The notes beneath the pieces were generated by a model. The model ran no database searches. It saw only the letters and a program-made list of their open reading frames with translations, and was not told the DNA's origin. From Stomorhina lunata (Eukaryota; Arthropoda; Insecta; Diptera; Rhiniidae), in contig OW121743.1 in assembly GCA_933228675.1 (NCBI GenBank), positions 79,417,995 through 79,481,994 of the forward strand: a stretch of DNA of 64,000 nt. The letters run 5' to 3'. A program made the position numbers and the translations under genes. Shown piece by piece: positions 60,838-64,000 of the stretch (position 1 is the first letter of the stretch; every line of letters starts with the position of its first letter).

Positions 60838-62590
60838 AATTTCCTATAAAAATAAGAAATTTTTGAAAAATTTCCTATTAAAATAAGAAATTTTTGAAAA
60901 ATTTCCTATAAAAATAAGAAAATTTTTGAAAATTTTTATATAGAAACAAAATTTTTTGAAAAATTTCCTATAAAAATTAGAAATTTTTAAAATATTTCCT
61001 ATAAAAATAAGAAATTTTTGAAAAATTTCCTATAAAAATAAGAAAATTTTGAAAAATTGCCTATACAACTAAGAAATTTTTGAAAAATTTCCTATAAAAA
61101 TAAGAAATTTTGGAAAAATTTCCTATACAACTAAGAAATTTTGGAAAAATTTCCTACAAAAATAAGAAATTTTGGAAAAATTTCCTATAAAAATAACAAA
61201 TTTTTGGAAAATTTCCTATAAAAATAAGAAATTTTTGAAAAATTTCCTATAAAAATAAGAAATTTGAAAAAAAACTTCTTATGCAAATAAGTAAGTTTTG
61301 AAAAATTTCCTATAAAAATAAGAAATTTTTGAAAAAATTCCTATAAAGAAAAATAAGAAATTTTTGAAAAATTTCCTATAAAAATAATCAGAAATTTTTG
61401 AAAAATTTCCTATAAAAATAAGAAATTTTTGAAAAATTTCCTATAAAAATAGGAAATTTTTGAAAAATTTCCTATAAAAATAAGAAATTTTTGAAAATTT
61501 CCCTAAAAAAATAAGAAATTTTTAAAAAATTTCCTATAAAAATAAGAAATTTTTGAAAAATTTCCTATAAAAATAAGAAAATTTTGAAAAATTTCCTATA
61601 AAAAAAAGAATTTTTTGAAAAATTTCCTAAAAAAAAAAGAAATTTTTGAAAAATTTCCTATACAATGAATTTTTGAAAAATGTCATATAAAAACAAGAAA
61701 TTTTTGCAAAATTTCCTATAAAAACAAGAAATTTTTGAAATATTGTTTATGAAAATAAGAAATTTTTGAAAAATTTGATATAAAAACAAGAAATTTTTGA
61801 AAAATTTCCTATAAAAACAAGAAATTTTTGAAATATTGTTTATGAAAATAAGAAATTTTTGAAAAATTTGATATAAAAACAAGAAATTTTTGAAAAATTT
61901 CCTATAAAAACAAGAAATTTTTAAAAAAATTTCCTACAAAAATGATATATTATTGAAAAATTTCCAATAAAAATAAGAAATTTTTGAAAAATTTCCTATA
62001 AAAAAAAAGAAATTTTTGAAAAATTTCTATAAAACTAAGAAATTTTTGAAATATTTCCTATAAAAATAAGAAATCTTTGAAAAATTTCCTATCAAAATAA
62101 GAAATTTTTGAAAAATTTCCTATAAAAATAAGAAATTTTTGAAAAATTTCCTATAAAAATAAGAAATTTTTGAAAAATTTCCTATAAAAATAAGAAATTT
62201 TTGAAAAATTTCCTATAAAAATAAGAAATTTTTGAAAAATTTCCTATAAAAATAAGAAATTTTTGAAAAATTTCCTATAAAAATAAGAAATTTTTAAAAA
62301 ATTTCCTATAAAAATAAGAAATTTTTGAAAAATTTCCTATAAAAATAAGAAATTTTTGAAAAATTTCCTATAAAAATAAGAAATTTTTGAAAAATTTCCT
62401 ATAAAAATAAGAAATTTTTGAAAAATTTCCTATAAAAATAAGAAATTATAAAAAATTCCCCATCAAAATAAGAAATTCAAAAAAAAAATTCCTATAAAAA
62501 TAGGAAATTTTTGAAAAATTTCCTATACAATTTTTAAAAAATTTCCTATAAAAATTTCCTATGAAAAATTTTCTATAGAAATAAGAAATT
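60838..62590 (+). repeat. 31-bp satellite, TTTCCTATAAAAATAAG type
   Basis: About 56 units: TTTCCTATAAAAATAAGAAA then TTTTTGAAAAA. CTATAG is replaced by CTATAA, so this family has lost the strict palindrome but keeps the period and the A/T tracts. The unit run 62090-62440 is nearly uniform. A duplicated variant block (TATTGTTTATGAAAATAAG then TTTGATATAAAAACAAG) occurs at 61740 and 61832. Confidence 0.95.
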
Positions 62591-63239
62591 TTTGAAATAA
62601 TAATTTTAGAAAAATGATTTACAATTGCAAAACTTAAAACTCTATATTAACAGCTTAGACTAAGAATTCATTTTTGTTAATTTTTTTAAATATTTTACTT
62701 TCAAAAATGACAACTCATTTTTAAGTTCAATACAAAAAAATTGTTATACAAAATAACAACCATGTAGAAATTCCGCATAAATACTCGCTAACTAATTTAT
62801 CTACTAACATTCATATTTTCATGGTATTTTATATATTCCAGATCCTTGTAATAATCCCTTACATCCGTTGAGGGAAAGTAAATATAAAAAAAGATAACTA
62901 TTAAATAAAACTATAATCTCTTGCTAAATTCTACCTGAATCCTTGTAAAATATGAAGCAATAAAAAATAATGTAATCCATGTTCTATAGAATGCACTTAT
63001 ACTTGCATGAATACAAAAAATGGATATTTATGAAGAAAAAGCTGATAAAGAACTTTAAATAAAAGCTTTGAAATGCATATTAGGAAGAATAATGTAATGT
63101 ATGGAAAATAAATCTACATCAGTATTCAAAAATATTTGGCAAGTTTATAGCAGTATTTTGCTATGAATACCCCACCCCTTCCTTTTGTGATTAATCCCCC
63201 CTCGAATATTCTAAAATAATTGAAAAAGTGTAAATTTTA
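62591..63239. other. Unique spacer between two arrays of the same satellite
   Basis: AT-rich unique sequence with no feature recognised. It is either an insertion into one array or the gap between two arrays. Confidence 0.5.
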
Positions 63240-64000
63240 TGTTGAAATAAGAAATTTTTGAAAATTTTTTCATAAAAAATAGAAAATTTTGGAAAAATTT
63301 CTTATAAAAATAAGAAATTTTTTAAAAATTACCTAAAAAATTCATATTTTTGAAAAATTTCCTATAAAAATAAGACATTTTTGAAAAATTTCTTATAAAA
63401 ATAAGAAATTTTTGAAAAATTTCCTATTAATATAAGAAATTTTTGAAAAATTTCCTATAAAAATAAGAAATTTTTGAAAAATTTCCTATAAAAATAAGAA
63501 AATTTTGAAAAATTTCCTATAAAAATAAGAAATTTTTGAAAAATTTCCTATAAAAATAAGAAATTTTTGAAAAATTTCCTATAAAAATAAGAAATTTTTG
63601 AAAAATTTCCTATAAAAATTATAAATTTTTGAAAAATTTCCTATAAAAATTAGAAATTTTTGAAAAATTTCCTATAAAAATAAGAAATTTTTGAAAAATT
63701 TTCCATAAAAATAAGAAATTTTTGAAAAAATTCCTATAAAAATAAGAAATTTTTGAAAAATTTCCTATAAAATTAAGAAATTGTTGAAAAATTCCTATTA
63801 AAATAAGAAATTTTTTATAAATTTCCCATAAAAATAAGAAATTTTTTAAACTTTTCCTACAAAAATAAGAAATTTTTGAAAAATTTCCTACAAAAATAAG
63901 AAATTTTTGAAAAATTTCCTATAAAAATAAGAAATTTTTGAAAAATTTCCTATAAAAATAAGAAATTTTTGAAAAATTTCCTATAAAAATAAGAAATTTT
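63240..64000 (+). repeat. 31-bp satellite, TTTCCTATAAAAATAAG type, cut by the window end
   Basis: About 24 units in the same orientation as 60838-62590, continuing past the right edge. The left edge is degenerate. Confidence 0.95.

Overview
The window looks like a gene-free, extremely A+T-rich stretch of an insect nuclear genome, most likely from a fly. I found no host protein-coding gene, rRNA or functional tRNA. The fly assignment is inference from three things: dispersed repeats of a type common in fly genomes, a tRNA-derived SINE, and CAGNGACCG-ended hAT elements. Roughly half of the 64 kb is short-period tandem repeat and another 10 kb is mobile element. Every long open frame reads through a 6/12-bp or 28-31-bp satellite, so none is evidence of a protein.

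Layout. 1-2521: 28-bp satellite centred on TGATCA. 2792-3563: a 772-bp hAT-type MITE with 10-bp inverted ends and an 8-bp target duplication. 4627-5840: 30-bp CTATAG satellite. 7449-9670: 12-bp TCTTAG/TCTATG satellite. 10892-22373: an 11.5-kb composite hAT-type element with CAGGSACCG ends, subterminal arrays of a hairpin-forming 39-bp repeat, a CTAGATAC target duplication and a broken BED zinc finger. Inside it lies a head-to-tail dimer of a non-autonomous Helitron (11597-16318 and 16319-21499). 22404-24290: a 12-bp GATACT/AATACT array fused to an inverted version of the TGATCA satellite. 26474-30828: 4.4 kb of very homogeneous 12-bp satellite with higher-order blocks. 32812-34930: inverted GATACT array, followed by a fossil Helitron-interior fragment and a 19-bp array carrying TGCTGAGTCAT. 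37521-37830: tRNA-derived SINE. 38114-39459 and 40323-42403: two 12-bp satellite arrays facing each other. 43612-45875 and 46943-50899: 28-bp CTATAG satellite, the second holding a roughly 3.6-kb palindrome. 51735-54030, 56566-58745, 60838-62590 and 63240-64000: three further families of 31-bp satellite.

How it fits together. At least six satellite families share a 28-31-bp period and, in most of them, a long A/T-flanked palindrome (TGATCA or CTATAG). Two others are 12-bp dimers of diverged hexamers. Most families occur in both orientations. This suggests repeated expansion, inversion and unequal exchange in a poorly recombining or heterochromatic region, or in a giant intron. The clearest mechanistic record is the Helitron dimer nested in the hAT element: every boundary (hAT target duplication, hAT inverted ends, Helitron TC start, 3' hairpin plus CTAG, A/T insertion dinucleotide) can be read at base resolution.
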